Shown: piece by piece, positions 5,850 through 12,645 of the stretch
How positions within the stretch are numbered: the stretch's first letter is position 1
How the letters are laid out: every line of letters begins with the position of its first letter
Origin: Deltaproteobacteria bacterium
GTDB lineage: Bacteria > Desulfobacterota_C > Deferrisomatia > Deferrisomatales > JACRMM01
Length of the DNA stretch: 18,897 nucleotides
NCBI GenBank assembly: GCA_016218905.1
Contig: JACRCS010000556.1
Span: 1-18,897 of the forward strand
Direction: 5' to 3'
Made by a program: the position numbers and the translations under genes
Notes under the pieces: model-generated
The model's database searches: none
What the model was told of the DNA's origin: nothing
Seen by the model: the letters and a program-made list of their open reading frames with translations, nothing else

Positions 5850-5912
5850 CAGTGCTATGCCCGTGCGGCTCATTCGCGCATGATTCCCAGCAGGCCGAAC
5901 GGTGGCGAATCA
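5850..5912. repeat. Repeat C, copy 1 (about 63 bp)
   Basis: This stretch matches 13131-13193 with a few changes. Both start cagtgcta, share ttcgcgcatga, and end gaacgg(t/c)ggcgaatca. It abuts repeat B2. Possibly a terminal fragment of an insertion sequence or another small mobile repeat; no transposase is visible near either copy. Confidence 0.6.
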
Positions 5913-6254
5913 GCGCGGTTCGGCCACGCAGGGGCTGAGTAGCAGGCAAGAACTGACCAGAACGCGACACACGCTTCGGGGTCGGCGGTTTTACGAAGCC
6001 CCGCTGGCCATCCGGTCCATCCCACCGAGCCCACCCGCGCAGGCCGGGGGCACGACGCCCGTATCCCGCGGCTGCGGGAGTCCGCAGGCGCGAGAGAGCA
6101 CGGACCATCTCTCCTGCAAGCGGAGAAGCGAACCGCCCAGGACATCGGGTACAATGGTAGCGTTCGACTCGGCGCGACAGCCGATCGACGTCGAGCAGCG
6201 GCCCTGGGACCATTGCCCGAGGGGACTTCAGCCTGCTGCGAGGAGGGGCGAACG
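5913..6254. other. Non-coding stretch before mntA with a -10-like box
   Basis: No convincing gene is seen here. Two stem-forming segments occur: TCCCGC/GCGGGA around 6064-6079, and GCTTCG/CGAAGC around 5971-5999. TACAAT at 6150-6155 is a good -10 candidate for mntA, but no clear -35 lies 16-18 bases upstream. It would leave a leader of about 95 bases before the mntA start. Confidence 0.35.
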
Positions 6255-6557
6255 ATGCACCCGGCACTCCCGTTGGACGAAGCGGTGTTGGCCGACTTCT
6301 GCAGCCGCCACCACATACGCCGGCTCTCGCTCTTCGGGTCCACCCTTAAGGGATCGAGCCGCCCGGACAGCGATGTGGACCTGCTGGTGGAATTCGAGGC
6401 CGAGCACGTTCCGGGCCTCCTCGCGCTCGTTGGCATGGAGGCGGAGCTTTCGGCCCTTCTTGGAGGCCGCGCCGTGGACCTCCGTACGCCGCAAGACCTC
6501 TCCCGCCATTTCCGCGACGAGGTGCTGCGGGCGGCGGAAGTCCAGTATGCAGCCTGA
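6255..6557 (+). CDS. mntA: MntA-type nucleotidyltransferase antitoxin
   Basis: This is the minimal nucleotidyltransferase antitoxin of a HepT/MntA (HEPN/MNT) module. In characterised systems it transfers AMP groups onto a tyrosine of HepT and so silences the RNase. The active-site motif is complete: [20 protein letters not shown] gives G28-S29, then ten residues, then D40-V-D42. A third acidic residue, D75, lies in [13 protein letters not shown]. At 100 residues the length is typical. ATG 6255 is chosen because AGGAGG (6241-6246) lies eight bases upstream; earlier in-frame starts have no such site. Its end overlaps the hepT start by 11 bases, so the two are translated together. The gene is intact, unlike most of its neighbourhood. 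Confidence 0.92.
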   Translation: MHPALPLDEAVLADFCSRHHIRRLSLFGSTLKGSSRPDSDVDLLVEFEAEHVPGLLALVGMEAELSALLGGRAVDLRTPQDLSRHFRDEVLRAAEVQYAA

Positions 6558-6888
6558 CGATCGGGTACGGCTGCTCCACATGATCGAGGCCGCTGAGACG
6601 GTGAGCCAGTTCGTCGCGGACCGTCGGCGTGAGGACCTGGACTGCGACCGGATGCTCCTCTTCGCGGTGCTGCGAGGCATCGAAGTGATGGGAGAGGCGG
6701 CGTCGAAGGTCTCTCTCCGTCTCCGGGAGAGCTCGCCCGCAGTACCGTGGGGCGCCATCGTCGGCATGCGCAATCGGCTCATCCACGGCTACTTCGAGAT
6801 CAATACGGAAGTCGTGTGGAACACAGCCACTCAGGAGATCCCCTCCCTCCTGGCTGAGTTGCGTACCCTCGTCCAAGGACCGAGCTAG
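6547..6888 (+). CDS. hepT: HepT-type (DUF86) HEPN ribonuclease toxin
   Basis: This is the toxin of the pair, a small all-helical HEPN-fold RNase. The catalytic motif RX4HXY is intact as R75-NRLI-H80-G-Y82, within [14 protein letters not shown]82 is the tyrosine that the cognate MntA would modify. The rest, including [17 protein letters not shown] (residues 39-55) and the C-terminal [20 protein letters not shown], is typical of DUF86 proteins, and 113 residues is a normal length. The start is ATG 6547 inside the 3' end of mntA. The pair lies between repeats B2 and B3. Confidence 0.93.
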   Translation: MQPDDRVRLLHMIEAAETVSQFVADRRREDLDCDRMLLFAVLRGIEVMGEAASKVSLRLRESSPAVPWGAIVGMRNRLIHGYFEINTEVVWNTATQEIPSLLAELRTLVQGPS

Positions 6889-6920
6889 ACGACCTGCCGC
6901 GTCACCGGCGCCGCACAGAT

Positions 6921-7107
6921 CCGGACTCGCTGCAAGGTTTCATGGGCTCATCGTTGCTCTTTCCGCGCTTTGCCGAATGGCTTCCCACACCGAGGGCTGA
7001 GTGCAGCCAGTCACCCTCGCCAATTCGCCATCGATTGCCTCCTGCTCGCAGGCGCGGGAGTAGAATTCGCGCCGAGCCTTGCTGATCCGCCGTCCCCAAG
7101 ACGGGCC
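6921..7107 (-). repeat. Repeat B, copy 3 (about 187 bp)
   Basis: This is a near full-length copy that aligns with 826-1020 over its whole length and with 5745-5848 over its first part. On the minus strand it carries the end of a small ORF overlapping ATGAAACCTTGCAGCG as ATGA. The antitoxin sequence then breaks off within about 15 bases (at 6921). Of the three long copies this one preserves the upstream ORF best. Confidence 0.82.
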
Positions 7108-7110
7108 CAA
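6940..7110 (-). CDS. Short HTH-like ORF (56 residues) within repeat B3
   Basis: On the minus strand from a possible TTG start at 7110 the frame reads MGPSWGRRISKARREFYSRA, CEQEAIDGELARVTGCTQPS, and then VWEAIRQSAERATMSP, with stop at 6942-6940. The segment ELARVTGCTQPSVWEAI has the look of a helix-turn-helix (LA..TG.TQPSVW). The same protein end is encoded, damaged, in copies B1 and B2, which shows it belonged to a conserved unit. Its stop overlaps the antitoxin ATG, so it was the gene directly upstream of a DUF433-DUF5615 pair. The start is uncertain and the gene may be truncated at its 5' end; TAG codons lie just upstream. Confidence 0.4.
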   Translation of the reverse strand: MGPSWGRRISKARREFYSRACEQEAIDGELARVTGCTQPSVWEAIRQSAERATMSP

Positions 7111-7261
7111 CTATGGCCTCTATTTCGAGTTCCCATTTTCGCCTGAGTTCCGCGAGTACCTCGTCTAAGTGTTTCGACGCGGCTCGTACCGGCCGTACGA
7201 GCCAGACGTAGCGCGATCTAACCACCCCGCTGCGGCTCATCGCGGGCGGGGGAGGGACGGG

Positions 7262-7516
7262 ACATCCCTACCTTAGTTACCTTTTCGACGGGAGTGCGGG
7301 AGGCGAGTCTCTTCGGGCGATGCGTGAAGGACCCGAATGACACAGGCTGAGGCGGCTCTGCGGCGTGAGCGCGGTCTCGGTGAGCCGCTCGATCGGGCGG
7401 GCACGTAGCGAGGGATGTCCGACGAAAAGGCAAGAGGGTAGGGATGTGCGGAAGCGCTCGAAAAACGGCTCGACGAGCGGCGGGTCGAGGTCCCTACCTC
7501 GTCACCTTTTGGATGA
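7262..7516. repeat. Small repeat, three copies, two of them inverted to each other
   Basis: ACATCCCTACC...CCTTTTCG occurs at about 7263-7290 (plus), in inverted form at about 7412-7445, and as a looser plus-strand copy (CCCTACCTCGTCACCTTTT) at about 7493-7511. The first two could be terminal inverted repeats of a roughly 185-bp element with no coding content. They could also be relics of one antitoxin start: on the minus strand the first reads EKVTKVGMS, which recalls AbrB-type N-termini. Neither reading is strong. Confidence 0.35.
7445..7516 (+). pseudogene. Coiled-coil scrap related to 3254-3370
   Basis: One frame reads AEALEKRLDERRVEVPTSSP and stops at TGA 7514-7516. The first 14 residues align with AEAVAKRLNQRRRYE at 3257, including AEA, KRL and RR. 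It has no start and no continuation, so it is another remnant of the same unknown gene family. Confidence 0.3.
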
Positions 7517-7620
7517 GCGAGCGGGGAGAGCGTCCCCTCGTATCCCTCCGACGCGCCCGGTTCCCCTCGCCTCCACCCGATCCCGGTGGGTGCACCAAGG
7601 GCCTGACGGATTTTCCCGCC

Positions 7621-7666
7621 AATCAAAAACCCAGGGGTTGCGGCTCGTCGAGGGTCGCAACCTCTT
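7621..7666 (-). terminator. Candidate intrinsic terminator downstream of livF
   Basis: On the minus strand AGAGGTTGCG pairs with CGCAACCCCT, ten pairs including one G-T, around a 13-nt loop (stem arms 7656-7665 and 7633-7642). This is followed after three bases by TTTTTGATT. A GC-rich stem followed by a T run, in the direction of the liv operon and about 70 bases past its last stop, fits a rho-independent terminator. The rest of 7111-7735 contains only the repeats and scraps listed separately. Confidence 0.55.
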
Positions 7667-7689
7667 CTGCTTTCGCTATCCCCTGGAAA

Positions 7690-7728
7690 CTTTGTCCGGT
7701 CGATGACCATTCCGTCCACCGGACAAAG
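7690..7728 (-). terminator. Perfect 11-bp stem-loop just after livF
   Basis: CTTTGTCCGGT (7690-7700) and ACCGGACAAAG (7718-7728) are perfectly complementary around a 17-nt loop, starting eight bases beyond the livF stop. There is no T run directly after it, so it may protect the mRNA 3' end or act together with the T-tract hairpin further on. Confidence 0.5.
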
Positions 7729-7735
7729 CCCGCCC

Positions 7736-8461
7736 TCAGCCCCCCAGGTACGCCTCGTTCACCTTGGGGTCGCCCAGGAGGTCTCGTCCCGTCCCGGAGA
7801 GCACCACGGAGCCGGTCTCGAGGACGTGGGCGCTCGTCGCGATCTTGAGCGCCAGGTGGGCGTTCTGCTCGACGAGGAGGAGCGTCGTCCCGGCCCGGTT
7901 GATCTCCGCGAGGACCGCGAAGATGTCGCGGACGAGGAGCGGCGAGAGCCCCATCGACGGCTCGTCGAGGAGCATCAGCCGCCCCCGGCTCATCAGCGCT
8001 CGCGCCACCGCGAGCATCTGCTGCTCTCCCCCTGAGAGCGTGCCGCCTTGCTGCTGCCGCCGCTCGGCCAGCCGCGGAAAGATCGAGAAGACGCGCTCGT
8101 AGTCCCTGGCGACCTCCTCCTTGTCCCGGCGCTGCCAGGTGGCGAGCGCCAGGTTCTCCCCTACCGTCAGATTCCCGAAGATGCCCCGCCCCTCCGGCAC
8201 CTGGGCGATGCCCCGGGCGACGATCTTCTCCGGCGGGAGCTTTCGCAAGTCCTGCCCCTCGAAGCGCACGCTCCCCTTGTACGGAATGAGCCCCGAGATC
8301 GCCCGCAGGATCGACGTCTTGCCCGCCCCGTTCGCCCCGACGAGCGTGACGATCTCCCCCCGCCGGATGTCGAACGACACCTCCCGCACGGCCTGGATCC
8401 GGTCGTAGGAGACCGACAGCCCGGAGACGGACAACATCACTTCGCCCGAGCTCATCACCAC
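7736..8461 (-). CDS. livF: Branched-chain amino acid-type ABC transporter, ATPase LivF
   Basis: This is the second cytoplasmic ATPase of a high-affinity amino-acid (HAAT) importer. Walker A is GANGAGKT (about residues 38-45), the ABC signature is LSGGEQQML, and Walker B is LMLLDEPSMGLSP, the form characteristic of LivF; the H-loop region is LLVEQNAH. At 241 residues it matches the family. The frame can start at GTG 8461 or at ATG 8455; neither has a strong ribosome site, though AGGA lies upstream. It is last in the five-gene minus-strand operon, separated from livG by a 40-bp gap containing a 7-bp tandem repeat. Substrate cannot be fixed from sequence: such systems carry Leu/Ile/Val but also other amino acids, amides or aromatic acids. 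Confidence 0.95.
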   Translation of the reverse strand: MVMSSGEVMLSVSGLSVSYDRIQAVREVSFDIRRGEIVTLVGANGAGKTSILRAISGLIPYKGSVRFEGQDLRKLPPEKIVARGIAQVPEGRGIFGNLTVGENLALATWQRRDKEEVARDYERVFSIFPRLAERRQQQGGTLSGGEQQMLAVARALMSRGRLMLLDEPSMGLSPLLVRDIFAVLAEINRAGTTLLLVEQNAHLALKIATSAHVLETGSVVLSGTGRDLLGDPKVNEAYLGG

Positions 8462-8474
8462 GGCTGTCCTACGC

Positions 8475-8503
8475 GGAACGCAGAACGTGGAACGTGGAAC
8501 GTC
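8475..8503. repeat. 7-bp tandem repeat (GAACGTG) between livG and livF
   Basis: GAACGTG-GAACGTG-GAACGTC at 8483-8503 is preceded by GGAACGC. It fills most of the 40-bp livG-livF gap and includes the livG stop. It breaks the otherwise tight gene packing. Function is unknown. Confidence 0.6.
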
Positions 8504-9290
8504 ATTCCGTAGGCACCTCCTCGCCGAGGTACGCCTCGAGCACCTTCGGGTGGCTCCGGATCTCGTCGGGCCTCCCTTCGGCGATGGTCGCTCCGAAGTC
8601 GAGCACGGTGATCCGCTCGCAGATGCCCATCACGAGCCGCATCTGGTGCTCGATCAGGAGGATCGTCAGCCCGAACTTCTCCCGGATCGAGCCGATGAAC
8701 TCCATCAGCCGGCCGATCTCGTTGGGGTTCATGCCGGCCGCCGGCTCGTCGAGGAGGAGCAGCCGCGGATTGGCCGCGAGCGCCCGGGCGATCTCGAGGC
8801 GCCGCTGCTGACCGTAAGGGAGGTTCTTCGACGGCTCGTCGGCGAGCTTTTCGAGGTTGAAGGCGCAGAGGAGCTCCATCGCCTCGTTCATGATCCGCCG
8901 CTCTTCGGCCCGGTAGCGGCCGGCGTGGAAGAGCGCCGCCAAGGGGCGGTAGCGCACTTGCGTGTAGTAGGCGATCCGCACGTTGTCGAGGACCGAGAGG
9001 TCCTTGAAGAGGCGGATGTTCTGGAAGGTTCGGGCGATCCCGAGCCCGCTGATCTCGTGGGCCGGCTTCCCGACGAGCTCCGTCCCCTGTAAGCGGATGC
9101 TCCCCTGAGTAGCCCGGTAGACGCCGCTGACGAGATTGAAGACGGTGGTCTTGCCGGCGCCGTTCGGTCCGATCAGGCCGTGGAGCTCCCCCGACTTCAG
9201 GGAGAGCGACAGTTCGCTGACGGCGCAGAGCCCACCGAACCAGTGGCTCACCTTCTCGATCCGCAAAAGGGGCGCGTCCGCTCCGTTCAT
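8502..9290 (-). CDS. livG: Branched-chain amino acid-type ABC transporter, ATPase LivG
   Basis: This is the first ATPase of the importer. Walker A is GPNGAGKT, with the Q-loop region ARTFQNIRLF. The LivG-specific insertion follows (RIAYYTQVRYRPLAALFHAG). The signature region is NLPYGQQRRLEIARAL, where YGQQ replaces the usual SGGQ as is normal for LivG. Walker B is LLLLDEPAAGMNP and the H-loop is LLIEHQM. The length of 262 residues is typical. ATG 9290 overlaps the livM stop as ATGA, so translation is coupled. LivG and LivF form a heterodimer below the LivH-LivM membrane pair. Confidence 0.96.
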   Translation of the reverse strand: MNGADAPLLRIEKVSHWFGGLCAVSELSLSLKSGELHGLIGPNGAGKTTVFNLVSGVYRATQGSIRLQGTELVGKPAHEISGLGIARTFQNIRLFKDLSVLDNVRIAYYTQVRYRPLAALFHAGRYRAEERRIMNEAMELLCAFNLEKLADEPSKNLPYGQQRRLEIARALAANPRLLLLDEPAAGMNPNEIGRLMEFIGSIREKFGLTILLIEHQMRLVMGICERITVLDFGATIAEGRPDEIRSHPKVLEAYLGEEVPTE

Positions 9291-10336
9291 TCAGGGGTTC
9301 CCTTGCGCGCCAGCCACTGGGCGCCCGGCCGGCGCTCCTCCGCCGGGACCAGGAGCGGGAACTCCCGCATCCCCAGGATCCCGCGGGGCCGGAAGAGCAT
9401 CACGAGGACCAGCAGGAGCGGCATGAGGACCATCCTCCAGGTCCCGAGCCCCTGAAACACGTGCTGCCACAGCCAGTCGTAGGTCGCTTCCGGAAGCCAC
9501 GAGAAGGCGGCGGCGACCGCCGTCGGCCGCAGCACTTCGAGGAGAACGGTGTAGAGGGTGGCCCCGAGCACCGAGCCGGCGAGCGAGGCAGTCCCTCCGA
9601 GATAGACCATGATCAAGATGTCGGTCGACTTCACGATGTCGAAGACTCGGGGGCTGATGAACTGGAGCACGTGGGCGAAGAGGCCTCCCCCGACTCCGGC
9701 GAAGAACGACGAGAGCGAGAAGGCGAGGAACTTCACCCGGCGGGTTCGCACGCTCATCAGCTCGCTCGCGGTCTCGTCCTCCCGGATCGCAAGGACCCCT
9801 CGGCCGTACTTCGAGTAGACGAAGTTCCGCAGGATCCAGAGGGTGAGGGCGACCCAGGCGAAGGTCCACGGGAGCGTCGTGAGCTTCTTCATCCCGAGCA
9901 GGCCCCTGGGCCCGCCGATCACGTCGATGTTCTCGATCAGGGACTTGACGATCATCAGGAACGCGAGGGTGACGAGGGCGAGGTAATCCCCTCGCGTCTT
10001 GAACGAGGGGATCGCGACGAGCAGACCGAAGAGCGCAGCGACGAGCCCTCCGGCCGCGACCGCCAGCGGAAAGACCCAGGGCCCCCAGGCGACCGGGAAG
10101 ACCTTGACCGTCAGGAGCGATGCCGTATAGGCGCCAACCGCCATGAAGCCCGCGTGCCCGACCGAGAACTCGCCCATGTAGCCGTTGACGAGGTTCAGGC
10201 TCGCGGCGAGGATCACGTTGATCCCGACGTACATGAGCACGAGCTGAACGTACTTGTCGACGAGCTCATATCGGGGGATCGCGACCGAGAGGGCGAAACC
10301 GGCCAGGACCAGAAGCGGGAGGAGGACGCGCCGCAT
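9287..10336 (-). CDS. livM: Branched-chain amino acid-type ABC transporter, permease LivM
   Basis: This is one of the two membrane permeases. The protein of 349 residues is strongly hydrophobic with about eight to ten membrane segments. The LivM signature is visible as NLVNGYMGEFSVGHAGFMAV (the G..S.GHA.F motif) and later RGDYLALVTLAF and YLGGTASLAGSVLGA. A charged tail (ERRPGAQWLARKGTPE) follows the last segment, MLFRPRGILG. Start ATG 10336 overlaps the livH stop (TAATG), and its own stop overlaps livG (ATGA). Confidence 0.95.
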   Translation of the reverse strand: MRRVLLPLLVLAGFALSVAIPRYELVDKYVQLVLMYVGINVILAASLNLVNGYMGEFSVGHAGFMAVGAYTASLLTVKVFPVAWGPWVFPLAVAAGGLVAALFGLLVAIPSFKTRGDYLALVTLAFLMIVKSLIENIDVIGGPRGLLGMKKLTTLPWTFAWVALTLWILRNFVYSKYGRGVLAIREDETASELMSVRTRRVKFLAFSLSSFFAGVGGGLFAHVLQFISPRVFDIVKSTDILIMVYLGGTASLAGSVLGATLYTVLLEVLRPTAVAAAFSWLPEATYDWLWQHVFQGLGTWRMVLMPLLLVLVMLFRPRGILGMREFPLLVPAEERRPGAQWLARKGTPE

Positions 10337-11214
10337 TAGATCTTCTGCGGCCGCGGCCGCCCCAGGATGCCGTAGGGCCGAGCGATCAGCAGCACCAAGA
10401 GGAGGGTGAACGCCACGAAGTCCCGGTACGTCGACGGGAGGAAGGCGGCCACGAGGATCTCGAGGCCGCCGAGGATGAACGCGCCGATCATCGCCCCCCG
10501 GATGTTGCCGATCCCGCCGACGACCGCCGAGATGAACGCCTTCCAGCCGACCATGATGCCCATGTACGGGTCGATGACCGGGTACGCGAGCCCGTACAGG
10601 GTGCCGGCCGCGCCGGCGAGCCCGGCGCCGATCGCGAAGGTGATCGAGATGACCAGGTTCACCGGTACGCCCATGAGCGGCACGTAGGTCTTGTCCCAGG
10701 AGATCGCCCGCATCGCCATGCCCACCTTGGTGCGCTGGACGAAGATGTCCAGCAGCACCATCAGCGCGACGGAGAGGACGATGATCATCACCTGGAGCCC
10801 CGAGAGCGAGACGCCGCCGAAACTCCAGGTCTCGGCCTCCAGCAGCCGGGGGATGTTCTTGGGGTAGGGCGCCAGCGCCAGCGTGAAGTTCTCGAGGAAG
10901 ATCCCTACGCCGAGCGCCGTAATGATCGCGGAGACGCGGGGCGCCTGACGAAGCGGCTTGTACGCCAGCCGCTCGATGGCCGCCCCCAGGAACGCCGCGC
11001 CGGCCATGGCCAGAAGGAGCACCGGCACGAAGGAAAGGCCCAACAACGAGGCCGCCAGGAAGCAGAAGAAGGCCCCGACCATGAACACGTCGCCGTGGGC
11101 GAAGTTGATCATGGTCAGGATCCCGTAGACCATCGTGTAGCCCAACGCGATCAGCGCGTAGATGCTCCCGAGCTGGAGCGCGTTGAGGGCCTGTTGGAGC
11201 AGGTATTCAGCCAT
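10336..11214 (-). CDS. livH: Branched-chain amino acid-type ABC transporter, permease LivH
   Basis: This is the partner permease, 292 residues with about eight hydrophobic segments. Characteristic LivH sequence includes ALNALQLGSIYALIALGYTM near the N-terminus, then MVYGILTMINFAHGDVFMVG (the NFAHGD motif). VVGGIGNIRGAMIGAFILGG near the C-terminus is also diagnostic, as is the ending RPYGILGR. It starts at ATG 11214, 93 bases after the receptor gene. The stop overlaps the livM ATG by one base. The TTAGCTATTAG repeat begins right at its start codon, so its ribosome site lies within or next to that repeat. Confidence 0.96.
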   Translation of the reverse strand: MAEYLLQQALNALQLGSIYALIALGYTMVYGILTMINFAHGDVFMVGAFFCFLAASLLGLSFVPVLLLAMAGAAFLGAAIERLAYKPLRQAPRVSAIITALGVGIFLENFTLALAPYPKNIPRLLEAETWSFGGVSLSGLQVMIIVLSVALMVLLDIFVQRTKVGMAMRAISWDKTYVPLMGVPVNLVISITFAIGAGLAGAAGTLYGLAYPVIDPYMGIMVGWKAFISAVVGGIGNIRGAMIGAFILGGLEILVAAFLPSTYRDFVAFTLLLVLLIARPYGILGRPRPQKI

Positions 11215-11290
11215 TAGCTATTAGCCGTTAGCAGTTGGGAGCTCAAACACGTCTCCAACCAAGTTCGTTCTCCTAATAGCTAATAGCTAA
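11214..11290. repeat. Inverted TTAGCTATTAG repeat in the receptor-livH gap
   Basis: TTAGCTATTAG (11214-11224) is matched by CTAATAGCTAA at 11273-11283 and again at 11280-11290, so the gap can fold into a stem-loop. GTTAGCAG and CTAACAG lie alongside. The AT-rich words contrast with the GC-rich surroundings. A hairpin after the receptor gene would fit the common need for more receptor than permease, through mRNA protection or partial termination. Confidence 0.65.
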
Positions 11291-11307
11291 CCTCTAACAG
11301 CTGCCCC

Positions 11308-12480
11308 TCAAGGCGCGGCGTTCGCGAAGTACACGAACTTCCCGTTCTTGATCTGCAGGATGACCGCGCTCTTGATCGGGTCACCGGAGCCCTGCTTGAA
11401 CTGCATTTTGCCGGTGACGCCCTCGTAGTTCGGCACGACAGCGAGGGCGTTGCGAACCGATTCCCGGTCGGACTTCCCGGCGTTCTTGAGCGCCGTCCAG
11501 AGGAGCCCGAAGGCGTCGTAGGTGAGGGCGGCCACGTCGTCGGGCACGCCGCCGTACGCCTTCTGATAGCGCTCGATGAACTTCTTGGCGGTCGGCGTGG
11601 CGCTGTCCGGAGCGTAGTGGGTGCTGAAGTAGTAGCCCTCGACGTCGGCGCCCGCCAGCTTCAGGAGCTCCTGGCTTCCCCAGGAGTCGCTGCCGATGAA
11701 CGGCTGCTTGATCCCGAGCCGGTGTGCCTGCTGGACCTGAAGCGGCACCTCGCTGTAGTAGTTCGGGAGGAAGATGATGTCGGGGTTCGCGTTCTTGATC
11801 TTCGTCAGCTGGGCCGAGAAGTCCTTGTCGTTGGTCGTGTATGTCTCGAACGCGACTACCTTGCCGCCGTTCTTCTCGTACGCCTGTTTGAAGACCTCCG
11901 CGATGCCCTTGTTGTAGTCGGACGCGACGTCGTAGAGGACGGCAGCCTTCTTCGCCTTCAGCTTCTGAAGGGCGAACTTCGCGAGCACCCCGCCCTGGAA
12001 AGGATCGATGAAGCAGGCCCGAAAAACGTACTTCTTCGGTTTGTTGGTTGTCGCGTCGAGCGTCGCCTTCGGGTTCGTCGACCACGGCGTGATCAGCACC
12101 GTCTGGGAGCTCTCGGCGATCTCGGAGGCGGGGATCGCATAGCGGCTCGCGTTGGGTCCGATGATCGCGACGACCTCTTGCTGAGTGATCAGCTTCTGGG
12201 CCGCGGCGGCAGCCTGATCGGCTTTGCCTCCGTTGTCCTCCACGTAGAGCTCTATCTTCACCTTCTGCTTGCCCACCTGGAGCCCGCCCGCGTCGTTGAT
12301 TTCTTTGACCGCCATTTCGGCCGCGTTCCTGCAGGAAGCCCCGACCGCGGGCATGTCGCCTGTAAGCTCCGCGATGACCCCGACGCGCACGACGGGCTGC
12401 TTGGGAGCGGCGTTCGCCCCGTTGGCGGCGAAAAGGAGCGCGGCGGCAAGGGCGGCGAATCGGGCGGGCCAGCTCTTCAT
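11308..12480 (-). CDS. livJ: Branched-chain amino acid-type ABC transporter, periplasmic receptor
   Basis: This is the periplasmic ligand-binding protein (type 1, Leu/Ile/Val family) that feeds the importer. Residues 1-24 are a signal peptide: MKSWPAR, a hydrophobic core, and cleavage after AANGANA. There is no lipobox cysteine, so it should be soluble in the periplasm. The mature part begins with VVRVGVIAELTGDMPAVGAS and has family landmarks KLITQQEVVAIIGPNASRYA, FRACFIDPFQGGVLAKFAL, DKDFSAQLTKIKNANPDIIF and PDDVAALTYDAFGLLWTAL. The length of 390 residues is normal. ATG 12480 has a perfect AAGGAGG (12488-12494 on the minus strand) seven bases upstream, the strongest ribosome site in the operon and consistent with high expression. 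First gene of the operon. The symbol follows position and family, not proven substrate. Confidence 0.94.
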   Translation of the reverse strand: MKSWPARFAALAAALLFAANGANAAPKQPVVRVGVIAELTGDMPAVGASCRNAAEMAVKEINDAGGLQVGKQKVKIELYVEDNGGKADQAAAAAQKLITQQEVVAIIGPNASRYAIPASEIAESSQTVLITPWSTNPKATLDATTNKPKKYVFRACFIDPFQGGVLAKFALQKLKAKKAAVLYDVASDYNKGIAEVFKQAYEKNGGKVVAFETYTTNDKDFSAQLTKIKNANPDIIFLPNYYSEVPLQVQQAHRLGIKQPFIGSDSWGSQELLKLAGADVEGYYFSTHYAPDSATPTAKKFIERYQKAYGGVPDDVAALTYDAFGLLWTALKNAGKSDRESVRNALAVVPNYEGVTGKMQFKQGSGDPIKSAVILQIKNGKFVYFANAAP

Positions 12481-12548
12481 GGGGCTACCTCCTTCGTGTC
12501 GGCGCGTGGAGTCCGCGCGGAATGGCCTTCGAATGGCGCGAGTGATGC

Positions 12549-12576
12549 GGTATCACGGGGTTCGACGCGGGGTCAA
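12549..12576 (-). promoter_or_regulatory. Candidate sigma-70-type promoter of the liv operon
   Basis: On the minus strand TTGACC (12576-12571) and GATACC (12554-12549) are separated by 16 bases, about 70 bases upstream of the receptor start. The -35 is a 5/6 match and the -10 only 3/6, so this is tentative. The remainder of the 12481-12797 gap holds a 7-bp perfect hairpin (12628-12645), a possible repeat B relic near 12703-12718, and the leader of the plus-strand gene at 12798. Confidence 0.35.
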
Positions 12577-12627
12577 GAGCTCGGAGAGGCAGACCGGCAT
12601 CGAGTCGGCTGAACGCCAGCAAGAAAG

Positions 12628-12645
12628 CGTCCTCAAACGAGGACG
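12628..12645. other. Perfect 7-bp hairpin in the divergent gap
   Basis: CGTCCTC-AAAC-GAGGACG forms a tight stem-loop. On the minus strand it is followed by CTTTCTT. It could end transcription entering the liv operon from upstream, or serve as a regulatory site. It lies between the liv promoter region and the secreted-protein gene. Confidence 0.4.

Noticed and set aside
17..7107. Integron cassette array with attC sites
   Set aside because: The cassette-like content and repeats suggested it, but no paired RYYYAAC/GTTRRRY core sites with a palindromic attC shape are visible, the repeats carry coding sequence, gene orientation is mixed and no integrase is present.
7262..7516. CRISPR-like array
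   Set aside because: The three similar segments differ in sequence, orientation and spacing, and no regular repeat-spacer pattern exists here or elsewhere in the window.
9461..10339. 292-codon plus-strand frame opposite livM
   Set aside because: It encodes a highly charged, repetitive sequence typical of the antisense of a hydrophobic permease.
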